Source of the DNA: Streptomyces sp. NBC_00878
Lineage (GTDB): Bacteria > Actinomycetota > Actinomycetes > Streptomycetales > Streptomycetaceae
Length of the DNA stretch: 64,000 nt
Assembly (NCBI RefSeq): GCF_026341515.1
Contig: NZ_JAPEOK010000001.1
Coordinates: 7,068,001-7,132,000, forward strand
Direction: 5' to 3'
The position numbers and the translations under genes are program-made. Positions 30,682-38,947 of this stretch are shown piece after piece. Every line of letters begins with the position of its first letter. Positions within the stretch are counted from its first letter, which is position 1. The notes under the pieces were generated by a model. It had not been told where the DNA came from, searched no databases, and was given only the letters and a program-made list of their open reading frames with translations.

Positions 30682-32013
30682 TTATCGCTCACGCGAGGGC
30701 CCCCTTTGGTCCTGTGGTCCCCCGTGCCCGGGGACCCTGGGCACCAGCAGTTCCGCCGCCGCGTGCTGGTAGCGCAGCACCGCCTGTTCCGCCACGCGCA
30801 GGTCGCAGGGCGCGCTCCACAGCATGCGGCGCGCCGCGTCGTACCGCTCCACCAGCAGCGGGTCCTCGGCGAAGCCGTGCCGGGCGACCTTCGCCTTGTA
30901 CGCGTCGAGGCGGCCGCGCAGCTCGGCGCGGACCGCGAGCGGCTGGGTGACCGCGGTCAACGACTCGCGGGCGCGCAGCAGTTCGTCGTCGGCCTTCGCC
31001 TCCAGGGACTCCAGGAGCGGTGAGAGGCGGTGCCACTGGGCGTGCCTGCGGTACTCGGCGGCCGTCGCCAGCTGTTCCTGCAGCGCGGTCGGCGGGCCGC
31101 TCACCGCGGGCACCTCGGACGCGGCGATCTTCGCGAGGACCTCGCCGCGGGCGCTGCGCGCCTCGGCGAGCGTGCGGTCCGCGCGGCTCAGCACGTCCCG
31201 CAGCCGCACGAGCCGCGCCTCCGCGTCCTGCCGCACGGTGAGTACGGCGTCGATCTCGCGGCGCACGTCCTCCAGGGCGCGCGCCTCGCGGTCGTAGCGC
31301 GTGGTGTCGGGGCGCCCGCCACCCGGCGCCGAGCTGCCCTGCGCGGGCTTCCAGAAGGCCAGCGGGTCGGACACCACCTGCTCACGCAGCGAGGTCAGCG
31401 TGCGCGTGATCCGCTCCAGGTCGTCGCCCGAGGGGTGTTCCCCGGGCCGTACGCCCACGGAGTGCGCGAGCTGGCGGGTGCGCTGCAACTCCGCGGACAG
31501 TAAATCGATCCGGGCGGGCAGCGCCGACCACACGGCGTCGGCCGTGACGACCATGTCCAGCGAGGTCGCGTACAACTCGTTCATCCGCTCCACGAGTTCG
31601 GCGAGGGTGAAGCGCTCGCTGAGCTTGCCCGTGCCCGCCATCGTGGGCGCGGAAGCCGTGGCGGACGCGCTGCCGGCCACCGTGACGCTCTCGCCGCGCA
31701 GCAGCTCCGTCAGCTCCACGAGGTCCTCGCGGTTCGACCAGCGTCTGCGCGAGCGGATCTCCCGCGCGGAGCGCAGCGCGTCGGCGTACGCGTCGAAGTA
31801 CGCCCACAGCAAGGTGATCGACGCCTCGGCGGCCTGCCAGCGCTCCTTGGTCGTACCCGTGAGCTCGGCGCCTTCGAGGAGTCTGCGGCCCGCGTGGTCC
31901 TGGAGGGCGAGGAGCGAGGTCTCGATGGCCTCGTGCTCCGCGCCGAGCCGCGCCAGCGCACGGTCCACCTCGTCCCGGTCCATCACCGGCCCGGAGGGTC
32001 CCGTGTCGCCCAT
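30682..32013 (-). CDS. Coiled-coil protein between GlnH and PknG homologues
   Basis: 443 residues, almost wholly helical, with charged heptad-like stretches: MDRDEVDRALARLGAEHEAI, LREQVVSDPLAF, REARALEDVRREIDAVLTVR and DRTLAEARSARGEVLAKIAA. There is no signal peptide or membrane span. RBS GAGGGGTGATC precedes ATG 32013. It lies in the operon between the binding protein and the kinase, an insertion relative to mycobacterial glnX-glnH-pknG, with a 12-base gap to the kinase. No known domain is recognised. A scaffold or adaptor bringing the kinase to the membrane sensor is the simplest guess. Confidence 0.75.
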   Translation of the reverse strand: MGDTGPSGPVMDRDEVDRALARLGAEHEAIETSLLALQDHAGRRLLEGAELTGTTKERWQAAEASITLLWAYFDAYADALRSAREIRSRRRWSNREDLVELTELLRGESVTVAGSASATASAPTMAGTGKLSERFTLAELVERMNELYATSLDMVVTADAVWSALPARIDLLSAELQRTRQLAHSVGVRPGEHPSGDDLERITRTLTSLREQVVSDPLAFWKPAQGSSAPGGGRPDTTRYDREARALEDVRREIDAVLTVRQDAEARLVRLRDVLSRADRTLAEARSARGEVLAKIAASEVPAVSGPPTALQEQLATAAEYRRHAQWHRLSPLLESLEAKADDELLRARESLTAVTQPLAVRAELRGRLDAYKAKVARHGFAEDPLLVERYDAARRMLWSAPCDLRVAEQAVLRYQHAAAELLVPRVPGHGGPQDQRGPSRER

Positions 32014-32061
32014 CGATCACCCCTCGTTTCGTGGTGCCTGCGGTGTCTGCTCGGTCTCGAT

Positions 32062-32109
32062 GAAGAACTGGAAGAACTTGGGAGAACTGGAAGAACTGGA
32101 AGAACTGGA
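32062..32109 (+). repeat. Degenerate 9-bp tandem repeat (GAAGAACTG)
   Basis: About five units of GAAGAACTG, two of them altered, in the 120-base gap between the binding-protein gene and the coiled-coil gene of the minus-strand operon. Probably a slippage product. A regulatory role cannot be told. Confidence 0.6.
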
Positions 32110-32133
32110 TGAGGAACTACCGGAACATTTCGG

Positions 32134-33147
32134 CTACTTGTACTGGACCGGGGGCGGCCCGCCGCTCTCGCCGAGCGTCCCGGCGAGCCAGGTGTTGTAC
32201 GACTTCTGCCAGTCGGCCTTGCGGTAGTCCACCAGGATCTGGTTGACCCGGCGTATCAGGTCGGGGGCTTTCTTGTTCATCGCCACGCCGTAGTACTCGT
32301 CCGTGAACGGCTCGCCCTTGAGCTGGACCGTCGGGTCCTGCGCGGCCTGGCTCGCGGCGAGCGCGCCGTCGGTGACCACGGCGTCGACCTCACCGAGCTG
32401 CAGCCTCACCAGGCAGTCGAGTTGGTTCGGCACGATGGTGCTGATGTCGGCGGACTTGGGGATGACGCCGCTCTCCAGGTCCGCTTCCAGTTTCTCGAGG
32501 GCGATCGAGCCCGACGCCGAGCAGATCCGCTTGCCGGCCAGCGACTTGTCGTACCCGGTGATGTCCGACTTCTTCGGGGCGAGCACCTGCTGCCCGGTCT
32601 CGAAGTAGGGCGACGAGAAGGCGACGTCCTCCAGCCGCTTGCAGTTGATCGTCATGGTGCGTACCACCATGTCGACCTTCCCCTCCTGGATCGCCCGGAT
32701 GCGCTCGCTGGTCGGGATGGCCTGGAAGTGGACGTTGTTCTTCTTCTTGCCGACGATCTGGTCCGCGATCGCGTGCACGAGGTCGATGTCGAAACCCTCC
32801 AACTGGGCGGACGTCGACGTGCTGTTCGGGTCGCGGTAGCCAAAGCGGTAGCTGTTCTGGTCGACGCCGACCGTCAGATAGCCCTTCACCTTGATCTTCT
32901 GGACCGTCGCACCGTCCTGGGTGCCGGAGTCCGGCGACAGGCTCTGCTTCTCGGGGTCCACGCAGTCCTCGGCCTTCGCCTGCTCGCCTTGGGCCACCCC
33001 CTGGCCGTCGATGTCCTTGTTGCCGTCCTCGCGGGTCTGGGTCACCGGGAGCAGCAGCGCGAACACCGCCGCGAGGGCGCAGACGACCGCCATCGCGCCC
33101 ACCCCGCCCCAGCCCCTCAGACTGGCTCGCAAACGCCGTGCGTTCAT
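32134..33147 (-). CDS. glnH: GlnH-like solute-binding protein (periplasmic type 3 family)
   Basis: About 337 residues. An N-terminal hydrophobic segment (GAMAVVCALAAVFALLLP) serves as signal or anchor. It has no clear lipobox cysteine, unlike mycobacterial GlnH. The mature part is a family-3 binding protein for polar amino acids: GYLTVGVDQNSYRFGYRDP, LEGFDIDLVHAIADQI, RIRAIQEGKVDMVVRTMTIN, CKRLEDVAFSSPYF, GKRICSASGSIALEKLE, VTDGALAASQAAQDP and YYGVAMNKK. No ABC permease accompanies it, so it is a sensor and not part of an importer, as in the GlnH-GlnX-PknG pathway, where it binds glutamate or aspartate. ATG 33147 is preferred because GAGGGGG lies seven bases upstream; ATG 33153 is possible. 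The symbol is by analogy to mycobacteria. Confidence 0.85.
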   Translation of the reverse strand: MNARRLRASLRGWGGVGAMAVVCALAAVFALLLPVTQTREDGNKDIDGQGVAQGEQAKAEDCVDPEKQSLSPDSGTQDGATVQKIKVKGYLTVGVDQNSYRFGYRDPNSTSTSAQLEGFDIDLVHAIADQIVGKKKNNVHFQAIPTSERIRAIQEGKVDMVVRTMTINCKRLEDVAFSSPYFETGQQVLAPKKSDITGYDKSLAGKRICSASGSIALEKLEADLESGVIPKSADISTIVPNQLDCLVRLQLGEVDAVVTDGALAASQAAQDPTVQLKGEPFTDEYYGVAMNKKAPDLIRRVNQILVDYRKADWQKSYNTWLAGTLGESGGPPPVQYK

Positions 33148-33161
33148 CGTCATGCCCCCTC

Positions 33162-34619
33162 TCACCGGTACTCCGACAGCCTGCGCCCGATGCCGAGCAC
33201 CGCGCCGGCGGCGGCCAGCACCGCCAGCACCGCGGCGCCCACCACGAGGCCGTTCATCGCGCCCCTACCGTCTCCGGCGGCCTGCTTGAACTCCGCCTCC
33301 TCGTGCTCGATCCCTGCGGCCAGGGCCGTGTCGACGTTCTCGAAGCACTCGCCCGTCGGCTTCTTGTCCGGTGTGCCGATCACCCTGTCGAGCGCGCCCT
33401 GGTAGTTGCCCAGGTTGTCCTCCGCGCGGGCTTCCTTGTGCCGTTCCTTCCAGACCTTCATGTTGGCCGTCGCGGCCTCGACGGGCTTCACCCCCGCGCT
33501 GTTGTCGGCGAGGTCCTGGGCGGCGGCCAGCTTCGCGGTGAGGTCCTTCATCTGCCGCTCGTAGTCGTGGTCGTACACGTCCACGACCGGGGCGTCGTCG
33601 CCCGTGCCCAGCTTCATGGTCTCCGCGCCGCGGGCGACCAGCGTGAGGTTCTCGTTGCCCCGGGCCTTGAGCGAGGCGATCCGGGCGTCGTTCAGCGTGG
33701 TCAGCGAGCGGACCGCGTTGTCGTACGAGTCGTTCAGTCCGGCGCGGGCGACGCTGTGGCCGACGACCAGCCACAGCAGGACGACCGTGGAGGCGGCGGT
33801 GGCGGCGACCAGGCCGTGGTTCAGCACGCGGTTCGTCCGCCGGTAGTTGCGGTGCTGGGCCCAGGCGAGGCCGCCGATGGCGAGGACGCCGGCGCCGATC
33901 GCGATCCACGGGTAGGGCGTCGCGTTGTCGTAGTCGGCGCGCAGGCGCTGGTTCTCCACCGTGTAGAGACGCTCGGCGTCGGTGAGCATCACCTGCATCT
34001 TCGAGTTCGCGTACCGGAGGTAGGCGCCGCCGAGGGGGAAGCCCTGGCGGTTGTTGGCCCGGGCGCGCTCCACCAGGCCCTTGTACTCGGGCAGCATCCT
34101 GTTCAGCTTGGTGATGGTCTTCTCGGAGGCGGAGCCGGGTTCCGAGTTGGCCGCCGCGGTGACCAGCTTCTCCGCCGCGTTGTCGATGTCCCGCTCATAG
34201 AGGTCGCGGGACGCCTTCGTCTCCTGGCCGCCCGCGAGGAAGCCGCTGGACGCCGCCGTGTTGGCGTCGGCGAGGGAGCGGTAGATGTCGGCCGCGTCGG
34301 CGCTCAGCGGCTGGCTGCTGTGCAGCACGTCGTCCGCGGCGGCCGAACGCTCCGTCATCTGCCAGGCGGTGACCGCGCCGAACGTGACGACGAGGAGGGC
34401 GAGCACGGCGCCGATGATGCGCAGCCGCCCGGGCTCGGTGGTCGCTGCGGCACGCAGCTGGTCGACGCCCTCCGCCCACGCCGTGCGCCGGGGAGGCCCG
34501 GTGTCGGGCACGGTGGACCGGCCCTGCGGCCCGGGCGGCGGAGCCTGCGGCGGCACCGCCGGCATCGTGGGCGCGGGCGCACCCGGTGGCGCCGCACCGC
34601 CCTTCTGCTGATATGTCAC
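33162..34619 (-). CDS. glnX: GlnX-like transmembrane sensor
   Basis: 485 residues. A cytoplasmic Pro/Gly-rich N-terminus of about 70 residues comes first. Four membrane spans follow: LRIIGAVLALLVVTFGAVTAW, then ATPYPWIAIGAGVLAIGGLAW, LVAATAASTVVLLWLVVGHSV and NGLVVGAAVLAVLAAAGAVLG near the C-terminus. Between spans 1 and 2 and between 3 and 4 are helical outer domains. These fit the GlnX topology, in which the outer domains contact GlnH and signal to PknG. First gene of the operon, with GTG 34619 and GGGGGAGGTCAC directly upstream. The next gene starts 14 bases after its stop. It has no HAMP or kinase domain; the signal must go through partner proteins. Confidence 0.82.
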   Translation of the reverse strand: MTYQQKGGAAPPGAPAPTMPAVPPQAPPPGPQGRSTVPDTGPPRRTAWAEGVDQLRAAATTEPGRLRIIGAVLALLVVTFGAVTAWQMTERSAAADDVLHSSQPLSADAADIYRSLADANTAASSGFLAGGQETKASRDLYERDIDNAAEKLVTAAANSEPGSASEKTITKLNRMLPEYKGLVERARANNRQGFPLGGAYLRYANSKMQVMLTDAERLYTVENQRLRADYDNATPYPWIAIGAGVLAIGGLAWAQHRNYRRTNRVLNHGLVAATAASTVVLLWLVVGHSVARAGLNDSYDNAVRSLTTLNDARIASLKARGNENLTLVARGAETMKLGTGDDAPVVDVYDHDYERQMKDLTAKLAAAQDLADNSAGVKPVEAATANMKVWKERHKEARAEDNLGNYQGALDRVIGTPDKKPTGECFENVDTALAAGIEHEEAEFKQAAGDGRGAMNGLVVGAAVLAVLAAAGAVLGIGRRLSEYR

Positions 34620-34846
34620 GTGACCTCCCCCATGGTCATCGGCCGGTCACCTCCGCCCGGGCGCCAGGAAGCGCGGGAAGAGGTCCACGGCCGCAAGTAT
34701 CGCCGCCGGGACTGACATCCGCACAGGCCTTGACTCGATCTTGTTCGGATTGCAGCAAGGCCATGCCCGGACAGCAGCGCGACGAAGATCCCCTACCACC
34801 CCTGTTCATGAATACGCCAACTCGAACTGTTCGGTTCCCGGCACGC

Positions 34847-35815
34847 TCAGTCCCTCTCGTAAAACTCCCGTACGCGGGCGTGCGCCGAGGCCGGGGCAGC
34901 CTCGTGGTCGAGTCCGAGGAGGGCGGAACCGAGGACCGGCCGCGCGGTGACGACACGGGGTACGGCCTTGGGGGCGCGCTCGGCCAGCAGTTCCCTTATC
35001 CGGTCGTCGAGTTGGGGGTGGCGGGCGGCCAGGACACCGCCGCCGAGCAGGACCGGGGTCTCCTCGTCGAGCAGGTCGAGACGGGTCAGGGCGACGACCG
35101 ACATGGCGGTGACCTCGTCCGCGAGCCGGTCGACGAGCGCGCGGGCGACCGGGTCGCCGTCCGCCGCCGTGGCGAAGAGGACCGGCGTCAGCTCGTGGCG
35201 CCGCGCGTGCTCGATGTGTCCCAGGTGGAAGGCCTCGATCAGCGCGTACATGGAGCCGAGGCCGAAGTGCGCGGGCAGCGTACGGGCCAGCGCGGTCGGA
35301 CCGCCCCGCCCGTCCTCGGCCCGCGCCCCGTGCCACACGGCCTCCTCGGAGAGGCCCCAGCCGCCGCCCCAGTCACCGGAGATACGGCCCAGGGCGGGGA
35401 AGCGGGCGACCCGGCCGTCGGGCCGCATGCCCACGCAGTTGATGCCCGCGCCGCACACCACGGCCACTCCGCGCGGCTCCTCGACACCGGCCCGCAGGAT
35501 CGCGAAGGTGTCGTTGCGGACCTCCACCGTCGTCCCCCACGCGCGCGCGTGCAGCGCGGCCGCCAACTGCTCCTCCTCCACGGGCAGATCGGCGTTGGCC
35601 ATACACGCGGAGACATGCTCCACGGAGTCGACGCCCGCCGCGGCGAAGGCCCGGCCGACGGCACCCGCGACCGTGTCGACCGCCTCCCGGATGCCGACGA
35701 CGGGCGGCCGGAACCCGCCGGCCCGTGCCGTGGCGAGCACACTCCCGTCGCCCGCCACGACCGCGACGTCGGTCTTGCTGTTCCCCGCGTCGACGGCGAG
35801 GACGGCCGCGGTCAT
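34847..35815 (-). CDS. csnK: BadF/GlcNAc-kinase-like sugar kinase CsnK
   Basis: 322 residues of the ASKHA ATPase fold: phosphate-1 motif AVDAGNSKTDVAV, VRNDTFAILRAG, VVCGAGINCVG (adenosine-type loop), RISGDWGGGWGLSEEA and LLGGGVLA. These match BadF/BadG-type and N-acetylglucosamine kinases. In the csn operon it should phosphorylate glucosamine or a chito-oligosaccharide after uptake. The ATG at 35815 overlaps the stop of csnH (ATGA). It is the last gene of the operon. The exact sugar is inferred from context. Confidence 0.85.
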   Translation of the reverse strand: MTAAVLAVDAGNSKTDVAVVAGDGSVLATARAGGFRPPVVGIREAVDTVAGAVGRAFAAAGVDSVEHVSACMANADLPVEEEQLAAALHARAWGTTVEVRNDTFAILRAGVEEPRGVAVVCGAGINCVGMRPDGRVARFPALGRISGDWGGGWGLSEEAVWHGARAEDGRGGPTALARTLPAHFGLGSMYALIEAFHLGHIEHARRHELTPVLFATAADGDPVARALVDRLADEVTAMSVVALTRLDLLDEETPVLLGGGVLAARHPQLDDRIRELLAERAPKAVPRVVTARPVLGSALLGLDHEAAPASAHARVREFYERD

Positions 35816-37077
35816 GCCCACGCGAGGTGCTCCCGGTTGTGCGCGATCAGCCGGTCGGTGAGGCCCTCGGCATACGCGTACTGGCCCACCAGGGGGTGCG
35901 CGAGCAGCGCCCGGAACACCCGCTCGCGCCCCCCGCGCAGCGCGGCCTCCAGGGCCAGGTCCTCGTAGGCGGTGACGTTCGCCATCAGCCCCGCGTACAG
36001 CGGGTCCACCGGGCCCACCGGCAGCGGAGTCGCCCCCGCGTGCCCGACCGCCGCCTGCACCTCGATCACGGCGTCGTCGGGCAGGAACGGCAGCGTCCCG
36101 CGGTTGTAGGTGTTCACCACCTGGTAGGTGCTCCCGCCCCCGCCCAGCAGCGACGCGGCGAGGTCGACGGCAGCCTCGGAGTAGTACGCCCCGCCTCTCT
36201 TGGCGAGCAGCTCCGGCTTCTCGTCGAGCTCCGGGTCGCCGTACATCTTCAGCAACTCCCGTTCCATCTCAGCCACTTCCGCGGCCCGCGACGGCTTCGT
36301 CCCCAGCTCCCGTACGACCTCGTCGTGGGCGTAGAAGTAGCGCAGGTAGTAGGAGGGCACGACGCCCAGCCGGTCGAGGATGTCGCGCGGCATGCGCAGG
36401 GTGTCGGCGAGGGCGTCGCCGTGCTCGGCGAGCAGCTTCGGCAGGAGGTTCTCGCCCTCGGGGCCGCCGAGGCGCACACCGGTTTCCCAGGTGAGGTGGT
36501 TGAGGCCCACATGGTTGAGGTGCACATCGGTGGGGTTGACGCCGAGCATTCCGGCGAACCTCCGCTGGAATCCGATCGCCACGTTGCACAGTCCGACCGC
36601 TTTGTGACCGGCCTGGAGCAGGGCGCGGGTCACGATGCCGACGGGGTTGGTGAAGTCGATGATCCAGGCGTCCGGGTTGGCACGCCGTACCCGCTCGGCG
36701 ATGTCGAGCACCACCGGGACCGTGCGCAGCGCCTTGGCGAGGCCGCCGGCGCCGGTCGTCTCCTGGCCGACACAGCCGCACTCCAGCGGCCAGGTCTCGT
36801 CCTCGTTGCGGGCGGCCTGCCCGCCGACGCGGAGCTGGAGCAGCACCGCGTCGGCGCCCTCGACACCCGCGTCGAGGTCGTCGGTCGTGGTGACGCGCCC
36901 GGGGTGCCCCTGCTTGGCGAAGATGCGCCGGGCCAGACCGCCGACGAGCTCCAGACGGTCGAGGGCGGGGTCGACGAGGACCAGCTCCTCGATGGGCAGG
37001 GTGTCCCTCAACCTCGCGAACCCGTCGATGAGTTCAGGGGTGTAGGTGGAGCCACCGCCCACTACTGCGAGCTTCAT
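35812..37077 (-). CDS. csnH: GH4 family glycosidase CsnH (6-phospho-beta-glucosidase-like)
   Basis: 421 residues of glycoside hydrolase family 4, which cleaves by an NAD- and Mn-dependent redox mechanism. The N-terminal Rossmann motif is LAVVGGGSTYTPELIDG. VLLQLRVGGQAARNEDE, IIDFTNPVGIVT, GLCNVAIG (metal-site Cys and Asn) and HLNHVGLNHLTW (metal-site His) are in place. GH4 members act on 6-phosphorylated or free disaccharides. Here chitobiose-type glucosamine dimers are likely, working with CsnK. The ATG at 37077 follows the permease stop by one base. Confidence 0.88.
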   Translation of the reverse strand: MKLAVVGGGSTYTPELIDGFARLRDTLPIEELVLVDPALDRLELVGGLARRIFAKQGHPGRVTTTDDLDAGVEGADAVLLQLRVGGQAARNEDETWPLECGCVGQETTGAGGLAKALRTVPVVLDIAERVRRANPDAWIIDFTNPVGIVTRALLQAGHKAVGLCNVAIGFQRRFAGMLGVNPTDVHLNHVGLNHLTWETGVRLGGPEGENLLPKLLAEHGDALADTLRMPRDILDRLGVVPSYYLRYFYAHDEVVRELGTKPSRAAEVAEMERELLKMYGDPELDEKPELLAKRGGAYYSEAAVDLAASLLGGGGSTYQVVNTYNRGTLPFLPDDAVIEVQAAVGHAGATPLPVGPVDPLYAGLMANVTAYEDLALEAALRGGRERVFRALLAHPLVGQYAYAEGLTDRLIAHNREHLAWA

Positions 37078-37078
37078 G

Positions 37079-37996
37079 TCAGCCTTTCACTCCGGTGAGC
37101 GTGACGCCCTCGACGAACGCCTTCTGCGCGAAGAAGAACACGAGGATCACGGGGGCCATGACCAGGACGGTCGCGGCCATGGTCAGATTCCAGTCGGTGT
37201 GGTGGGCGCCCTTGAAGGACTCCAGGCCGTAGCTCAGGGTCCAGGCGCCGGGGTTCTCGGACGCGTAGATCTGCGGTCCGAAGTAGTCGTTCCAGGCGTA
37301 GAAGAACTGGAAGAGCGCGACGGCGGCGATGCCGGGTTTGGCCATCGGCAGGACGACCTTCAGCAGGGTCCGCAGGTCGCCGCAGCCGTCGACCTTCGCC
37401 GCGTCGATGTACTCGTTCGGGATCGTCATCAGGAACTGCCGCAGCAGGAAGATGGAGAACGCGTCCCCGAACGCCATCGGGATGATCAGCGGCCACAGCG
37501 TGCCCGACAGATCCAGCTGCTTCGCCCAGAACAGGTACATCGGGATGATGATGACCTGCGGCGGCAGCATCATCATGGAGATGACCAGCATCAACGACAG
37601 GTTCCGGCCACGGAAGCGGAACTTGGCGAGCGCGTACGCCACCGGGACGGACGACACCACCGTCAAGGCGGTGCCGAGGCCCGCGTACAGAAGGGTGTTC
37701 TTCCACCAGGTGAGGAAGCCGGGCGTGTCGAAGACCTTCGCGTAGTTGCCCCACTCCCAGGTGTCCGGGACCAGGTCCCTGGTGAGCGTCTGGCTGTCGC
37801 TCATCAGGGAGGTGAGGACGACGAACACGAAGGGGAGCACGAAGAACAGCGCCGCCGCGACGCCGAGCGCGTGCACGGCGATCCATTCGAGCAGGGCCTT
37901 GCGGCGGGCGGTCCGCTCGGCGGGCGTGACAGGTGCACCCGGCGTCCCCGACTCCGCGGGCCTGTCCAGTGGTTGCGTTGCGGTTGCTTGGGTCAT
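37079..37996 (-). CDS. csnG: Sugar ABC permease CsnG
   Basis: 305 residues with six membrane spans and the MalG-type EAA loop (EYIDAAKVDGCGDLRTLLKVVLPMAKPGI). The N-terminus of about 30 residues is cytoplasmic. It pairs with CsnF to form the membrane channel of a carbohydrate ABC importer. No ATPase gene is in the operon; Streptomyces sugar importers commonly share the MsiK ATPase. It starts three bases after the csnF stop. Confidence 0.9.
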   Translation of the reverse strand: MTQATATQPLDRPAESGTPGAPVTPAERTARRKALLEWIAVHALGVAAALFFVLPFVFVVLTSLMSDSQTLTRDLVPDTWEWGNYAKVFDTPGFLTWWKNTLLYAGLGTALTVVSSVPVAYALAKFRFRGRNLSLMLVISMMMLPPQVIIIPMYLFWAKQLDLSGTLWPLIIPMAFGDAFSIFLLRQFLMTIPNEYIDAAKVDGCGDLRTLLKVVLPMAKPGIAAVALFQFFYAWNDYFGPQIYASENPGAWTLSYGLESFKGAHHTDWNLTMAATVLVMAPVILVFFFAQKAFVEGVTLTGVKG

Positions 37997-37999
37997 GGG

Positions 38000-38941
38000 T
38001 CAGTCACCTGCCTGGATGAGACCGCCCCGGCGCCGCATCAGAAACGCGGTGAACGCCATGGACAGGGCGAACAGCACCAGCGCGACCACGCACGCGGAGC
38101 CGTAGTCGAAGCGCTGGAAGCCGAGGTTGTAGACGAGCTGCGGCAGGGTGAGCGTCGACTTGTCGGGGTATCCCGGTTCGAACTGCTGGCCCGAGCCGCC
38201 GATGATCCCGGAGGCGACCTTTCCCGCGACCAGCGGCTGCGTGTAGTACTGCATCGTCTGGATCACCCCGGTGACCACCGCGAACATCACGATCGGCGAG
38301 ATGTTCGGCAGCGTCACGAACCGGAACCGCTGCCAGGCGGACGTACCGTCCAGCTCGGCGGCCTCGTACTGCTCCTTCGGTACGTCGAGCAGCGCGGCCA
38401 TGAAGATGACCATCAGGTCGCCGACGCCCCAGAGGGCGAGCATGGTGAGGGCGGGTTTGGACCACGTGGCGTCCGTGAACCAGCCGGGGGTCGGCAGGCC
38501 GAGGTCGCCGAGGACCGAGTTGACCGGGCCGGTGCCCGGGTTGAGCAGGAAGACGAAGGCCAGCGTGGCCGCGACGGGCGGCGCGAGATAGGGCAGGTAG
38601 AAGAAGGTGCGGAACACCCCCGTGCCCGTCTTGATCTTCGTGATCAACAGGCCGATGCCCAGGCCGAAGACGACCCGGCAGGTGACCATGACGAGCACCA
38701 GCCACAGGGTGTTGCGCAGCGCGGGCCAGAACATGGGGTAGTCGTTGAAGACGTAGTTCCAGTTCCCCATCCCCTTGAAGACGGGGACACCGAAGCCGTC
38801 GTACTTCATGAAGGAGAAGTACACGGTCGAGATCAGCGGATACGCGAAGAAGACGCTGAAGCCGATCAGCCACGGCGACATGAAGGCTGCCGTGCGCAGT
38901 GCCTGTTTCCTGCGCTTCGTACGCAGTGTGAGCGTGGACAT
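38000..38941 (-). CDS. csnF: Sugar ABC permease CsnF
   Basis: 313 residues, MalF-type permease with six spans. The EAA loop EQYEAAELDGTSAWQRFRFVTLPNISPI is intact. The basic N-terminus (LRTKRRKQALRTAAFMSPWL) leads directly into the first span. It is the partner of CsnG and starts six bases after csnE ends. Confidence 0.9.
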   Translation of the reverse strand: MSTLTLRTKRRKQALRTAAFMSPWLIGFSVFFAYPLISTVYFSFMKYDGFGVPVFKGMGNWNYVFNDYPMFWPALRNTLWLVLVMVTCRVVFGLGIGLLITKIKTGTGVFRTFFYLPYLAPPVAATLAFVFLLNPGTGPVNSVLGDLGLPTPGWFTDATWSKPALTMLALWGVGDLMVIFMAALLDVPKEQYEAAELDGTSAWQRFRFVTLPNISPIVMFAVVTGVIQTMQYYTQPLVAGKVASGIIGGSGQQFEPGYPDKSTLTLPQLVYNLGFQRFDYGSACVVALVLFALSMAFTAFLMRRRGGLIQAGD

Positions 38942-38947
38942 CGGGTG

